Below are positions 13,801 to 26,033 of a stretch of 64,000 bases of DNA, in pieces (positions within the stretch are counted from its first letter, which is position 1; each line of letters opens with the position of its first letter). Under the pieces are notes generated by a model that was not told where the DNA came from, did not search any database, and worked only from the letters and a program-made list of their open reading frames with translations. The translations under genes and the position numbers were made by a program. Source of the DNA: Liolophura sinensis (lineage: Eukaryota; Mollusca; Polyplacophora; Chitonida; Chitonidae); assembly GCF_032854445.1 (NCBI RefSeq), contig NC_088306.1, positions 16,711,764 to 16,775,763 of the forward strand, written 5' to 3'.

Positions 13801-16800
13801 GCCTCTACCTGTACTTCTCACAGGTCAGTCTTTGGGGAGATTGTCAGCCTTTACTTCTCACAGGTCAGTCTTTGGGGGAGATTGTCAGCCTTTACTTCTC
13901 AAAGGTCAGTCTTTGGGGAGATTGTCAGCCTTTACTTCTCACAGGTCAGTCTTTGGGGAGATTGTCAGCCTTTACTTCTCGCAGGTCAGTCTTTGGGGAG
14001 ATTGTCAGCCTTTACTTCTCACAGGTCAGTCTTTGGGTAGATTGTCAGCCTTTACTTCTCACAGGTCGGTCTTTGGGGAGATTGTCAGCCTTTACTTCTC
14101 ACAGGTCAGTCTTTGGGGAGATAGTCAACCTCTACATGTACTTCTCATAGGTCGGTCTTTGGGGAGGTTGTCAACCTCTACATGCACTTCTCACAGGTCA
14201 GTCTTTGGGGAGATTGTCAGCCTTTACTTCTCACAGGTCAGTCTTTGGGGAGATTGTCAGCCTTTACTTCTCACAGGTCAGTCTTTGGGGAGATTGTCAA
14301 CCTCTACATACACTTCTCACAGGTCAGTCTTTGGGGAGATTGTCAGCCTTTACTTCTCACAGGTCAGTCTTTGGGGAGATAGTCAGCCTCTACATGCACT
14401 TCTCACAGGTCAGCCTTTGGGGAGATTGTCAGCCTTTATTTCTCACAGGTTGATCTTTGGGGAGGTTGTCAGCCTCTACATGTACTTCTCACAGGTCAGT
14501 CTTTGGGGAGATTGTCAGCTTCTACATGTACTTCTCACAGGTCAGTCTTTGGGGAGATTGTCAGCCTTTACTTCTCACAGGTCAGTCTTTGGGGGAGATT
14601 GTCAGCCTTTACTTCTCAAAGGTCAGTCTTTGGGTAGATTGTCAGCCTTTACTTCTCACAGGTCAGTCTTTGGGGAGATTGTCAGCCTTTACTTCTCGCA
14701 GGTCAGTCTTTGAGGAGATAGTCAGCCTTTACTTCTCACAGGTCAGTCTTTGGGTAGATTGTCAGCCTTTACTTCTCACAGGTCGGTCTTTGGGGAGATT
14801 TTCAGCCTTTATTTCTCACAGGTCGGTCTTTGGGGAGATAGTCAACCTCTGCATGCACTTCTCACAGGTCAGTCTTTGGGGAGATTGTCAGCCTTTACAT
14901 GTACTTCTCACAGGTCAGTCTTTGGGGAGGTTGTCAACCTCTACATGCACTTCTCACAGGTCAGTCTTTGGGGAGATTGTCAGCCTTTACTTCTCACAGG
15001 TCAGTCTTTGGGGAGATTGTCAGCCTTTACTTCTCACAGGTCAGTCTTTGGGGAGATAGTCAGCCTCTACATGCACTTCTCACAGGTCAGCCTTTGGGGA
15101 GATTGTCAGCCTTTACTTCTCACAGGTTGATCTTTGGGGAGGTTGTCAGCCTCTACATGTACTTCTCAAAGGTCAGTCTTTGGGGAGATTTTCAGCCTCT
15201 ACCTGTACTTCTCACAGGTCGGTCTTTGGGGAGATTGTCAGCTTCTACATGTACTTCTCACAGGTCAGTCTTTGGGGAGATTGTCAGCCTTTACTTCTCA
15301 CAGGTCAGTCTTTGGGGAGATTGTCAGCTTCTACATGTACTTCTCACAGGTCAGTCTTTGGGGAGATTGTCAGCCTTTACTTCTCACAGGTCAGTCTTTG
15401 GGGAGATTGTCAGCCTTTACTTCTCACAGGTCAGTCTTTGGGAAACTGTCAGCCTCTACACGTACTTCTCACAGGTCAGTCTTTGGGGAGATTGTCAGCC
15501 TTTACTTCTCACAGGTCGGCCTTTGGTAGATTGTCAGCCTTTACTTCTCACAGGTCAGCCTTTGGGGAGATTGTCAGCCTTTACTTCTCACAGGTCAGTC
15601 TTTGGGGAGATTGTCAGCCTTTACTTCTCACAGGTCAGTCTTTGGGTAGATTGTCAGCCTTTACTTCTCACAGGTCGGTCTTTGGGGAGATTGTCAGCCT
15701 TTACTTCTCACAGGTCAGTCTTTGGGGGAGATTGTCAGCCTTTACTTCTCACAGGTCAGTCTTTGGGGAAACTGTCAGCCTCTACATGTACTTCTCACAG
15801 GTCAGTCTTTGAGGAGATTTTCAGGCTCTACCTGTACTTCTCACAGGTCAGTCTTTGGGGAGATTGTCAGCTTCTACATGTACTTCTCACAGGTCAGCCT
15901 TTGGGGAGATTGTCAGCCTTTACCTCTCACAGGTCAGTCTTTGGGGAGATTGTCAGCCTTTACTTCTCACAGGTCAGTCTTTGGGGAAACTGTCAGCCTC
16001 TACATGTACTTCTCACAGGTCAGTCTTTGGGGAGATTTTCAACCTCTACCTGTACTTCTCACAGGTCAGTCTTTGGGGAGATTGTCAGCTTCTACATGTA
16101 CTTCTCACAGGTCAGTCTTTGGGGAAACTGTCAGCCTCTACCTGTACTTCTCACAGGTCAGTCTTTGGGGAGATTGTCAGCCTTTACTTCTCACAGATCA
16201 GCCTTTGGGGAGGTTGTCAGCCTCTACATGTACTTCTCACAGGTCAGTTTTAAGAGTCTGGGTCAGGCTTTAAGCTTGATCTGAAGACAGAACTTTGTAC
16301 TGGTCTGGTACTGGCCACGTACAACTCATTCAGAAACACCCAGACTCATCCTGACTTAGAGCCATGGCCAAACCAGCAAGATCTTCATTAGTGTGTAACG
16401 TCAAGCTTTGTTTCAGAACATTGTTAATTGGCATTTTACTGCATAACTATTGTTATTCTCTTAACTGTTATTCATTCTTTAAGCCCATGTCAATCTGGAC
16501 TTCTTTTCTCACCAGGCTAATCTTCCCGCCCTGACGCCCACCCCGAGGGGTTCCCGATTAGGCAGTGCGCGGAGCAGCCTCTCCTCTGTGCGGAGCATTC
16601 GGTCTGTCGCCTCCACTCAGAGTCGTCCCAGCCCTGTTGATATTGGAGCAGAACTAGGTAAGAACAAGGTGATTGAAGGGATTCAGGATGTCTGCTGTGA
16701 GATATCGACAAGTACAGACTATGCTTTGGTTAACACTTAGCTAACGAGGCATAACCAAACATGCAGTTTACCCAGGAAATTCTGTCAGCCAATAGGCATT

Positions 16801-17445
16801 GATTGTTTATCCCTTTAAGGATGAATCAAGTGAGTTTTGCAGTTAAAATAGGGCCTTGAATTTTTTGGCACACATACAGCATTGTTAGTGTCGGCAGTAC
16901 ACATACACACTTGTAAAATGTTCAGTATATGCACACAGTAATCAGCTCCAGCAGCAGTAAAAATACTAAGTGCAATTTTTAGAATAATGTCAACACAACG
17001 CTACCAATACATACAGACAGCAGTGGATCCGAACCCAAGTATGCGTGTAAAAGGAAAGTCAATGTTAAACCTAGTAGGCAGATTATCAGAAATACTGCAT
17101 TTTACCTTTTGTTTTCAAGTTTGGTGTGTAAATATGCACAGAAAAGCCTTAAAACTGGAAATTTCCTGTGGACACTTAAGTTTTTCTGCTGAACAATTAA
17201 TCAGACTTCACAAAAAACCTCTCAACTGACTCACATGAAAAATGCTAAACTCTAGGTGAAATACGATAGTCTACAGCCCACTGAAAACCTGGTGCTTCAT
17301 CAGCATTGATCATTTAATCATTGATTTTTTCACCAGTATGTGTTCTCGTTTTACAGGTTCGCCAGCAAGTTCCCGCAGCGGTAGTTCCATTGCAAGTGTT
17401 CGCAGTCAAGCGAGCCGGTCAGGTGCAGGCACTGGACGTCGCTAG
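1831..17445 (+). CDS. CCDC39: CCDC39 orthologue, coiled-coil axonemal ruler protein
   Basis: With CCDC40, CCDC39 forms the 96-nm ruler that positions inner dynein arms and the nexin-dynein regulatory complex in motile cilia. Exons (all GT-AG, phases consistent): 1831-1944, 2565-2684, 3049-3195, 3373-3531, 3851-3943, 4421-4549, 4842-5033, 6632-6735, 7288-7525, 7863-7952, 8425-8589, 9213-9350, 9720-9836, 10159-10298, 10670-10745, 11008-11167, 11438-11544, 12117-12188, 12848-12979, 13541-13657, 16516-16657, 17357-17445. The sum is 946 residues; human is 941. Seen directly: an N-terminal ELGWDEGF motif, [16 protein letters not shown] in exon 4, [12 protein letters not shown] in exon 7, [17 protein letters not shown] in exon 15, and [12 protein letters not shown] in exon 17. 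These match the vertebrate protein closely. Nearly all of it is heptad-rich coiled coil, and a Ser/Arg-rich tail fills the last two exons. The only oddity is the intron after exon 20, filled with copies of the exon end. Confidence 0.97.
5071..5346 (-). mobile_element. tRNA-derived SINE, near full length, in CCDC39 intron 7
   Basis: Read on the minus strand it begins with a tRNA-like head (TGGCTCAGTTGGTTAGC A-box region, then GAGTTCAAGTCC B-box region). It continues through a conserved body and ends in a TAAATAAATAAA tail. The same family recurs at least eight more times in this window, in both orientations. Confidence 0.85.
6091..6386. repeat. 59-bp tandem array, 5 almost identical copies
   Basis: Five copies of a 59-bp unit (TTATTTGGCTTTGACATGTT followed by GGGTGGTCGACATAACTG and so on) lie in CCDC39 intron 7. 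The copies differ at about one base, which points to a very recent expansion. Each unit ends in a pyrimidine tract plus TAG, so it resembles an acceptor site, but no exon matches it. Confidence 0.92.
7105..7217. repeat. Short degenerate repeat with TTGATCATG core
   Basis: About five copies of a roughly 25-bp AT-rich unit built on TTGATCATGTATAAAT sit in CCDC39 intron 8, just upstream of exon 9. Confidence 0.65.
13208..13443 (+). mobile_element. tRNA-derived SINE in CCDC39 intron 19
   Basis: This is the same family as the minus-strand copy at 5.1-5.3 kb, here in plus orientation. It has a diverged tRNA-like head, a body containing GTATAAGTGAAATATTCTTG, and an AAATAAATAAATC tail. It sits about 100 bp upstream of exon 20. 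Confidence 0.8.
13658..16250. repeat. About 60 copies of the exon-20 3' edge plus its splice donor
   Basis: Each unit is the first 10 bases of the intron (GTCAGTCTTT) followed by the last 30 bases of CCDC39 exon 20, which encode [10 protein letters not shown], and ends at CAG before the next GTCAGT. Two unit lengths alternate: 40 bp and 46 bp, the longer having a 6-bp CATGTA-type insertion. Most copies keep an intact CACAG/GTCAGT donor. The first unit abuts the real exon end, so the source is unambiguous. The array fills most of the 2,858-bp intron between exons 20 and 21. Confidence 0.95.
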
Positions 17446-18863
17446 CATTCTCCATCTTACAACATAGGCAACTGGATCGTTTTAAACCATAACTCTATTT
17501 TTAAGACATGATTTTTTTTATCTTGATTATCTGATAACTTCTTTTATCCTGGTTTTCTAATGATCTTTGTTGAACAGCATTGTGTAAAAGCTGCAACTGT
17601 GTGTTTTGTGCAAGCACAGCACGCGTTCATTCCAGGGAACAATTTTTTTTTTATACGGCAATAATTTTTTTTATAATTTGTGGCCGTATATTTTAGTTTT
17701 TTTTACAGAGGTCCAAGCTGTTAAATGTGATAGACACAAATTTTACCTTTATTCTACAGCATTTTACTTTATAATTTTGAAACAGTTACTTATTTTTCAT
17801 TTTACTGGAGGATTTGACCTTCTGAAAGGGCTGCCTAGATATATGTCCGTCCAAATACATTTTACGAGGAATTTCTAACTACCAGTAATATATTTCTCTT
17901 CAATCAGATGTATATAAATTTATAATGTATTTATTTGTCTGTATTACATGTCCATACCATTGTGATCTTCTCATGTACTATAAAATCTTTGGCTGACAAA
18001 TACAGGCACGTGGTATGACTTGCAGTTTGACATATGAGTACTTGTTGTGAAGGAAGCCTGTAGCAGTAAAGATACCTGGTGTCTTTGCTGACTGAAAAAT
18101 AAGGTCTTCTTATGAAAGTTCTCGGGACCCTGGACAAGGAGGTTTTTTAGATCAAATCCAGCAGAGGCTTGTCATGAAATTTGTGTCAGGTACCTGGCAA
18201 GATTGATGGTTTCTCCATTTCCTCCACCCATAAACCTGACATATACTGTATTTCACCTGAAGTTTGGTATGTAAAAGTGCACTTTCCAAAACATGTAAAG
18301 GCCTTCAAAATGATACTTTTTCTTGTGAGAAATTAGTCAAATTTCACAAAAAAACTCTTTAAGGTGTCAAGTGGATGAATCAGTCATTCTGAATGATTGT
18401 AAGTGAAACATTGTTCAGTATGCAATCAAACAAATCATCGTGTAGCAACAGTTGTAAATAACAGTAGCATCTTCCTGAATCCTTTGATTGTCATTGATTG
18501 GTACAGCACTGCCACCTTGCCTCCTATGGTGATCACAGCTGTAATATGCAGACTTAGCATCAAGGATGGTTGTTGGTTTACACCAAACTCCAGAATTGTT
18601 CACTTAAATTGCTGACAGTCAGTTTTATAGATGGAGGAACCTGGATTGCCTATAGGTTAAACCACCTATCTTTTACTGACAAATTTCCCATGGTGATGTA
18701 CAGACATCCACTAACATATGAATAATGAAAGAGGAGGTCTTCGATGAGCGAAAGACTGTACAAACAGCAGTTGACCACTTTGTCACAAAGTCCCCTACAA
18801 ACCACTAGAGTGAGGAGATGTACAAATTCTGTATCCAAGGCTGGGATTGAACCTGCGCCTCAT
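17446..18863. other. CCDC39 3'UTR and downstream intergenic DNA
   Basis: No coding sequence is supported. Segments near 17,100-17,225 (in the last intron) and 18,243-18,365 are diverged copies of one interspersed repeat, sharing AAGTTTGGTRTGTAAA and a CACAAAAAA(A)CTCT ending. No unambiguous AATAAA lies close behind the stop; one occurs near 19,301. Confidence 0.5.
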
Positions 18864-18995
18864 TTTATTTTATTTATTTGGTTGGTGTTTTACTCAAGAA
18901 TATTTCACTTATACTACAGCGGCCATCTTTACGGTGGGAAGAAACCGGTCAGAACCTGGGGGAAAACCCTGAACTATCCGCAGACCTGTGACTCA
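18864..18995 (-). mobile_element. Truncated tRNA-derived SINE
   Basis: The tail and body of the recurrent SINE are present in minus orientation (TTTATTTATTTGGTTGGTG, then ACTCAAGAATATTTCACTTA). The tRNA-like head is missing. Confidence 0.75.
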
Positions 18996-19004
18996 TATAA
19001 TGCA

Positions 19005-19110
19005 CGTATGTATGTATGTATGTATGTATGTACAAGGAAGCTTGGGGCTTTACATCGTACCCCAAAAATTTTGAGTCGTATGACAACGAGGCATGTGCCT
19101 CTTGGTTAGG
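19005..19110. mobile_element. Fragment of second SINE-like family with GTAT tail
   Basis: A (GTAT)n run is followed by GCTTGGGGCTTTACATCGTA and a GTATGACAACGAGG motif. It matches the family seen more completely at 62,989-63,318 and in part at 42,421-42,520. Confidence 0.6.
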
Positions 19111-19739
19111 AGCCACGCACCCAGTAGATGATGCTGATACTCCTCAGTATCAGGCAAAATGAATACCTCAGTCATGAGGTTAGACCTCATTAAGACCTCA
19201 GAAGCAAGTCAAGAGTACCACCTTTCCAAACAGGTGAATAACTTAGGCAGCAGTTAGAAGAAAACACAGAACACAAGAAGTCTTTGTCTTTACATATTAT
19301 AATAAACAGAAGAACCCAACTGTACACATGACAATAGCTCTCTTACAGCCAGGATGCTATCATATCCACTGTGACAGAGATGTACAGTGTACGACAGACA
19401 GATAGACAGACAGACAAATGTCAGAGTTATAGTATCTATAAATTAGCATTAATAATACATACAGGTACAGTACTCAAGGTATGAACAGGTGAAGAATCTG
19501 TGTGACGATGATATCCTCTTCCAATTTCACCTTCAGTTTTGTCGTTACATCAACCTTTTTTTTATTATTTATATTCTTTTCTTGAGGCGAAGTATGTACA
19601 ATTTCCTACATGTCTGATGCATGTACACCTGATGATTATTACAGTGACAATGAATCTGGAATTGTCGAGATTCCAAAGTGGCTTGTGAAGAAACTGTTCT
19701 TCTAGGGGCTGTTCGCTGCCTAGGAGATCAAATGACAAT

Positions 19740-20300
19740 GGTGTGTCATTCTTTTTGAAGTATAAATGACACTTATGACCAGTGTTGTGCAACACTTCTT
19801 GAAATACAAATGACAGTTTTGCACTTTTTTGGCCTTTCATATGTCGGAGCATTACAGGTTTCGAGTTGCAAGTGAGGCTTCCTTTCAATGTTTGCCTTTC
19901 AAATGTTAGAACGTTACATCTTTTGAGGTACATTTTTTGCCTTTCATACAATGTATGCAAGAACACTAGAATTTCCAAGCACAAATAACACTTCTTTACC
20001 ACTGCTTTGCCTTCCACATGAATGAACATTAGAGCTTTTGAGATACAAATGACACTTTTAACTGCTGCTTTGCCATCCTTTCTGAAATACATGACACTTC
20101 TTACCACTATTTCATTTTTCATATATGAATGTTGGAACGTTAGAATTTCAAGGTACAAATAAACACTTCTTTACCCCTATTTTGCCTTCCACATGTAAGA
20201 ACATTACAGCTTTTGAAATAAAAGTGACACTTCTAACTTCTGTTTTGTTTTCCATATGTCAGAACACAATGGTTTGAAGTACATACAAATGACACTTATC
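19740..20300. repeat. Degenerate tandem repeat, about 60-bp period
   Basis: Recurrent modules read TTTGCCTTCCACATG, AGAACATTA, GCTTTTGARATACAAATGAC and ACTTCTT. About nine diverged copies are present. A minus-strand open frame of nearly 200 codons crosses it but is explained by the repeat. Confidence 0.75.
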
Positions 20301-20561
20301 TCGGGTCATGCATTAATTCACCATCAGCATCAATTGTCCCCTAACAACAACCGACACATCTGGTAAACACATTCTCGTGCTCCGTCAATTCTCCCTTCCT
20401 CCTGACATGCTTAATTAGGCAGGCACACTATTACAATTCCAGGCATTGATTGTCTACACAACTGACTGCACAATCCCAAACAAGTGCATATCACAAGCCA
20501 GATAAATGTAACTACTAATGTAAATTCTGAGCCTTGGAAAGTTTCGTGAATGGATTATCAC

Positions 20562-20757
20562 TGATGGGCAGGATCTCTATAATGGACTCCTGGGAGAAAT
20601 CATATGGTTTGGGTTGCAGAAGGGCAGGATCTCTTTAATGGACTAATGACAGAAATCATATAGTTTGGGTTGCAGAAGGGCAGGATCTCTTTAATGGACT
20701 AATGACAGAAATCATATGGTTTGGGTTGCAGAAGGGCAGAATCTCTTTAATGGACTA
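20562..20757. repeat. 56-bp tandem repeat, about 3.5 copies
   Basis: The unit starts at AATGGACTAATGACAGAAAT and includes GGGTTGCAGAAGGGCAGGAT. Copies start at 20,581, 20,637, 20,693 and 20,749 (partial), and differ at only a few bases. Confidence 0.9.
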
Positions 20758-21989
20758 CTCTACTGTCTGGAAAAGCGCGTCCGCAGGTATAAGAGTTTTC
20801 CAGGTGTTTTCGAATGTCAAGACTCCTTTACTTCTTGTTACTTTCACACCCTCATCTCATAGCCGAATTTCAAATCATGCCAGTTTCACAAAAAAAAAAT
20901 GAGGAACATGCATTCTAAGAGCTCCTTATACATAAGCATATAGCTCCTGACAAAATTATACTGAATATTTGAATACATTCCAAAACCAAGATGAAAGTCA
21001 TCCTCAGAACCTGTTCTGTGTGATGTGAATATCCTTCACATACTTTTTACAGCACATATTTCAGATGATGGTTAGAATCATGTCATGGATCAGTATGAAG
21101 TATTATTAGACACAAAGCCAAGGTTGGCACAGAGCTATTTGTGTTTTCCAACATCACTTCCTGACCCCAAGGTCCAAAATTTGCTAGTGGTGGCAGCAAT
21201 GTAAAGCAAATGTTAAAGAGTGACGTATGTGCTCTAAGGAGTGTGCTTTCTCCATTTATATCAACACAATTTACTCCATGATGAACACATTTTGTAGAGG
21301 TCATACAACATAACATCAATGTTTACAAGGACGGCAGATTACCCCAAAAACTTCCAAACTAGTATGTCTGAAAGGTATGACACCCCTTTCATAATCTTCC
21401 AACCAAAATGTCTCAGCACTTTCTAAACAACTCATGGCTTTCAAACACCACCAATTAAGGGCTTAGTTTTTAACACAGGTTGTTAACATCAAACTTCCTT
21501 CAGAGAAAGAAACTTTAAGCCAATCACCCTGCACTAATGCTCACTGACACGGGCATTTGTAGAAATGTCATATATTCCAGTTTGTCCAACCAAAAGCTCA
21601 TTCAAGGTACTACGTTTCTTTTCTTTTAACAGTCACAATGTCTACTTGTAATTGTTTCCAACACCTACATTAGTTCAGGCCCCCTCTTGGTGATCATGAA
21701 GTTTACAGGCACTCCTTATTAACATTACATGATGAACAGCCACTTAACCAGAATTAACACTGCCTGTATGTATACTGGCTGACAGGATTTATACTGCGCT
21801 GATCTCCAAGCAAACTATTATTAGATATTTCACCTTTCTTAAATAAAGCTCCCTTTTTATAAAACAACAGCTTTACTTATCCCTCCATGCTGGAACGAGT
21901 CTGGAACAATCCATTTGATATACACATGTACATGTAAAGCACATCTGCATGACACTGGTGTAAACTCGTCTTTGTGCAGCTGGTGTAAA

Positions 21990-22160
21990 TCTTCGACCTT
22001 TTCAAGCACTAAAGCAATTTTTTTTTCCAGTGGTATTTATGCTCACAATTATCATCAAAATGATGCCAGTGATTTGTTCGTTGCACATGTGACTAATACA
22101 AGGCTTCCCTAAAGATGCAAGCGTCATAAAACAGTGCAAATTAGTTCTCTACACACCACA
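21990..22160. repeat. Interspersed repeat copy, paired with 37,485-37,625
   Basis: The two segments share CGACCTTTTYAA..., TTTATGCYCACAATTAT, a GATTTGTT motif and a GTGCAAATTAKTTCTCTACA ending. The second copy lies in a USP intron. The family is unknown to me. Confidence 0.6.
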
Positions 22161-22200
22161 GTAATCTCAAAATGTTTCCAAATATTGGTGGCAGAGGGTA

Positions 22201-22376
22201 TTAGGGTATTACAGTATTTAACTTTCCGGGGCCCTCGCTGGTGTAGTGTCTGAAAATGTCATCCTCAGAGCAGCCAACTAGAGCTGGCACATTGGAGTCC
22301 AGCTCTTGTTGGTCACGCTGTGGCTTAGTCAACACCCGAATGCCAAGTACGTCCCCCAAGAAAGGAAGTTCTATCC
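22201..22376 (-). CDS. Candidate alternative terminal exon downstream of the USP gene
   Basis: On the minus strand an acceptor (TTTTTAACTCAG) is followed by 57 codons and a stop. The peptide looks protein-like (for example LGDVLGIRVLTKPQRDQQEL and VGCSEDDIFRHYTSEGPGK). It enters in the same phase as the known last exon of the upstream USP gene, needing one base from the donor exon. It could therefore be an alternative 3' end of that gene, or the end of a separate undetected gene. The opposite strand is also open here, which weakens the call. Confidence 0.3.
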
Positions 22377-25300
22377 CTGAGTTAAAAACCATGAATGACA
22401 GTGTTTTAGAGGAAAGTGAGGAAAACACACCTGGTGTACAGGTATCAGTGTTGAGGATGTCAAGTGGAATTCCGATGTGCATGTCAGTTCTATGAGCATG
22501 TTTTTGTATATTGCATGACGGATCTTTCATTTGAAAATGTACAAAAATAGGGATAAAAATTATTTGTGGTTTGTGACTATACTTATATCAAGTCTTATTT
22601 AAACATCAATGAATTGTTAAGAATCTATGAAATATTTTTAAATGATTGATCTCATGGTGCTAGGTGTTAAAATGCCATGAAGAGTTGACATAAATATTTC
22701 AGTTGACCCTGAGGTGTGTATGTGAGTGGGGCAGCCTCATGGGTAAAGTCATGGTTTCCCACTGGGGCAAGGAAGCGGGGAGGGGGTGTTTTTTTTAATC
22801 CCAGGAACGAACTAAATAAATGCACATGTGCAAGATCATTATAAAGCCACGTCAGTGGTTGACAACTTTTATACCATCACTATGCCAGCATTTGCAGACA
22901 CTCCAAACCCAGTTATCATTGGATTTAGCCTAGTATAATCTTGGCACAACATGGGAACTGCATTGCACACTTACCTCTACGTAAAAGTCGGGGACCAAAA
23001 AAAAAAAGGCACCTCCTGGATTTGAACTTGGTATTTTAAAGATGAATTGACATTGTTTTTATTCCAGAACAAATTGTAGTTTAACTCTACCAATCATAAC
23101 CCCCCCCTCTCCCTTCTCCACTCCTTCACCACTCTTTTAATATACCCTACAAAATGCTACAATTGGAATTCTTCGTGTACATCGTCATCACTTTTGCAAT
23201 ATAAAACCCAATACCATTACATGTATACACACTAACGAAACAAAACATATGCCATATGACTAATAATACATCAAATTACACACACTGTCTGTAAGTCCTT
23301 ACTGGTCCAGACATATTATTTTTACCTCTTGTAACCTGGATTCTTATCCACTTAGGCAGATTTCATTCCAGAACACCTGAATTAAAGTGCCTCTCCAAAT
23401 TTGACAGCATGTTCATTAATATAACAATAATTTAAGCGCCTTTTCAAATTTTACATATGCTTCTGAGTAGATAGTGGCTTCGCTAGCAAGCAGGCCACTA
23501 AACTGTTTTCATGACAATGCAACTTTTGGGTAATATTGCAAGCTTTCAGCAGCATTAAACTTTTGTTTTCTTTGCCACTTTGCAACTTTTCTCACTTTCA
23601 ACCAAAAGGTAACTTGCAGTCTTACACACATTTGGCAACTCCCCAGCCAGCCAAACAGCAACATTTAGTCATATACATGTAAGAAGTCAATATCCCTTAA
23701 TTTGTAGCTTTCACATAATATCTGTCATAAGCAACAGGGGCAGATTCCATAAAGCCCTTTCTGATGTTAAAGTCAGAATTTTACCATTCTGTTCCATGCT
23801 TAGTTTTTGATACTAGAAGCTGAAATTCAGACACTTTTGTTTTTAAGACAACATTGACGAGGGGTACAAAATTTCAATTTCTAAAACTCAAAAATAAGCT
23901 TTGAGATCGTATATCAGCTTTTGTCAGAAGTCAGAAATAGCTCTGTTGAATTGGCCCCAGAAGCTGCACTACTAGTTACTAAATATCCACTTAGACAAAC
24001 AAGGGCAGACCAAGCAGCAAATGTTAAACAATTGAAAAAATTACCCAAAACAGAATGTTTTCACGTAAACGTTTTGCGATCATCTCTAAAAAATGAGCAC
24101 AACAAAAGGCAGTAAAGTCATGGCTGGGATTCATCAACCTGTGCTTTACTTAATACTGATTGGTTACTTTGGATTTGATCTAACCAATTGTAACCAAGGT
24201 AAAAAGACACTGTTGAAAGACAATTGGTCAGGTATCACAATGACAGACTTTCATGTGAGACTACACCAAAATATACACATACTGCAAAACACTTTAAGTT
24301 ATGACTTCTACTTTTTACAACACATTTTTCCCCCCATAATCAATGATATTGTAACATGATGGAGAAATACTTCAAGAAGACAAATGTTGAGAAAACATGG
24401 AAAAATTAGGATTGTTGAAAATCCAGGTGAAAACGTGTCAAGACCAAACATTCAGGTATACAAGAAAACACAAAAATAAGGGGCATATATGTGATTATAC
24501 ATGTGTATGTCCATAGAAATATCTACATAATATTATTCTTCCAGATATATGAAGTGTTCACTGTCCAGCGTTTTTTTATTATCTGAAAAGGGGTAAAATT
24601 AAGTACTCTTAACATGGAATTCACAAATATTATTATGTTGGTCGCATTTAAAAGCTCTCTACGAAGCGAAGCAAATCATGTAATTCCTGGAACAAATCAT
24701 GTTATTCCTGGAAAAAATCATGTTATTCCTGGAAAAAATCTTGTAATTTATGGAATGAACCCTTCTTAGTGTTTTCATGACAAAACTACTTAACATTAAT
24801 GATAGCAGCTGTTACTGTTATACAGCTAGATGCAGAGGGCGTTACAAGATTTGCCTCCCTTTGTAGAGGGCTGATGAACTCCACTGGAACTTGTCACTGG
24901 ACAATGATTGTCGTATTATACAGGTGTTATGACTGGAAACAAAGATCCGTGAATATAACACTTTTAACATCTGTGATATGGTAGAACTTGAATGGCTTAT
25001 GTTGTGGATGTTGCTGTTTCAGTTACAAATATACTGACAAATCAGTTACCTGTGTTCAAGTTGTAAAATAGAAAAAAAAAAACCAACAACTTTTCTGGCA
25101 ATAGCTTTTGTAAGGTATTTCCCTGAATTTTTCATCAAGTTTGTTGTTGATGACTTTGATCATAACAAGAAAATTAGGAATTAGAAAAACCTCCAGCTCT
25201 TTTATCCATTACTCAAGCAAAACCTGGCAGAAAATTCAAATTATCTGAACAATAGTAATTAGTAAATAGCATATAATGGCAAAACAATTCATAAATACAA

Positions 25301-26030
25301 TGCTGAACTGTTCAGCCTCTGACAATCACATAACTCCACATCACTGAGCATACACCAAGAAGATATAGGATCATAGAATAAGAATTTATTTTTTAATCAA
25401 ACTCTCTCTTAAGCAGAGAACACAAATGTGATAATCAAAACCATATTCAAACTCTCTCGACAGCCCCATGCACCCCCCCCCCCCCCACCGCCTCCAAAAA
25501 AAAAAAACAAACGTAAGTTTCCATCTGGGTTAACACCTGGTATTCACAGAACAAACAGTCTACTATAAACCCTCATTACAAGCACACTAATTTGAATTAG
25601 AAGCACACTGATTCAGCACACTAGCACACTATACATGCACACCAAAAATGGTGGATGCTTACAATTAGTAGCAAAACGTGTCCTACCTAGTTTTGTTGAT
25701 AAGGATACCTAGGGAGCAGTACTCCCTAGGCTTAACTCGCATGAAGCCATTTTACCCCATACGGGTCACCTAATGCTAAGAGGGCTTCCCACAAGTGTTC
25801 CCTGTTCACCTTGAGGATAAAAAGTGCAAGGTGTGAACTACTGGCTGTGACAGTGAAGCACACAATACTGATGAAGTGGTGAACAGCAACGTTCAGAACT
25901 CAGAAAAACACCCAAGGGTAACCTACAGATTGTCTCGCAATGTGAACAACATTTTGTAACCTGCACAATTCCATGCACTTAAGTTTGTACCGTTGTAAAC
26001 AAAATCTTGCAGCTAAAAACTGTACTGTAT
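22377..26030. other. Intergenic DNA without supported genes
   Basis: This is AT-rich sequence. A four-copy 25-bp repeat (AATCATGTTATTCCTGGAA) lies near 24,675-24,755. A homopolymer C run followed by an A run lies near 25,470-25,508. I see no exon or RNA gene in it. Confidence 0.5.
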
Positions 26031-26033
26031 CAT

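Noticed and set aside
13832..16284. Large open frames (293, 200 and 461 codons) that look like a repeat protein
   Set aside because: They lie in the CCDC39 intron, arise from a stop-free unit of 40 or 46 bp copied from the exon edge, and occur in all three frames at once.
18744..19109. 121-codon plus-strand frame
   Set aside because: It runs through a truncated SINE and a second retroposon fragment.
19565..20158. 197-codon minus-strand open frame
   Set aside because: It crosses a degenerate about 60-bp tandem repeat and has no recognisable domain.
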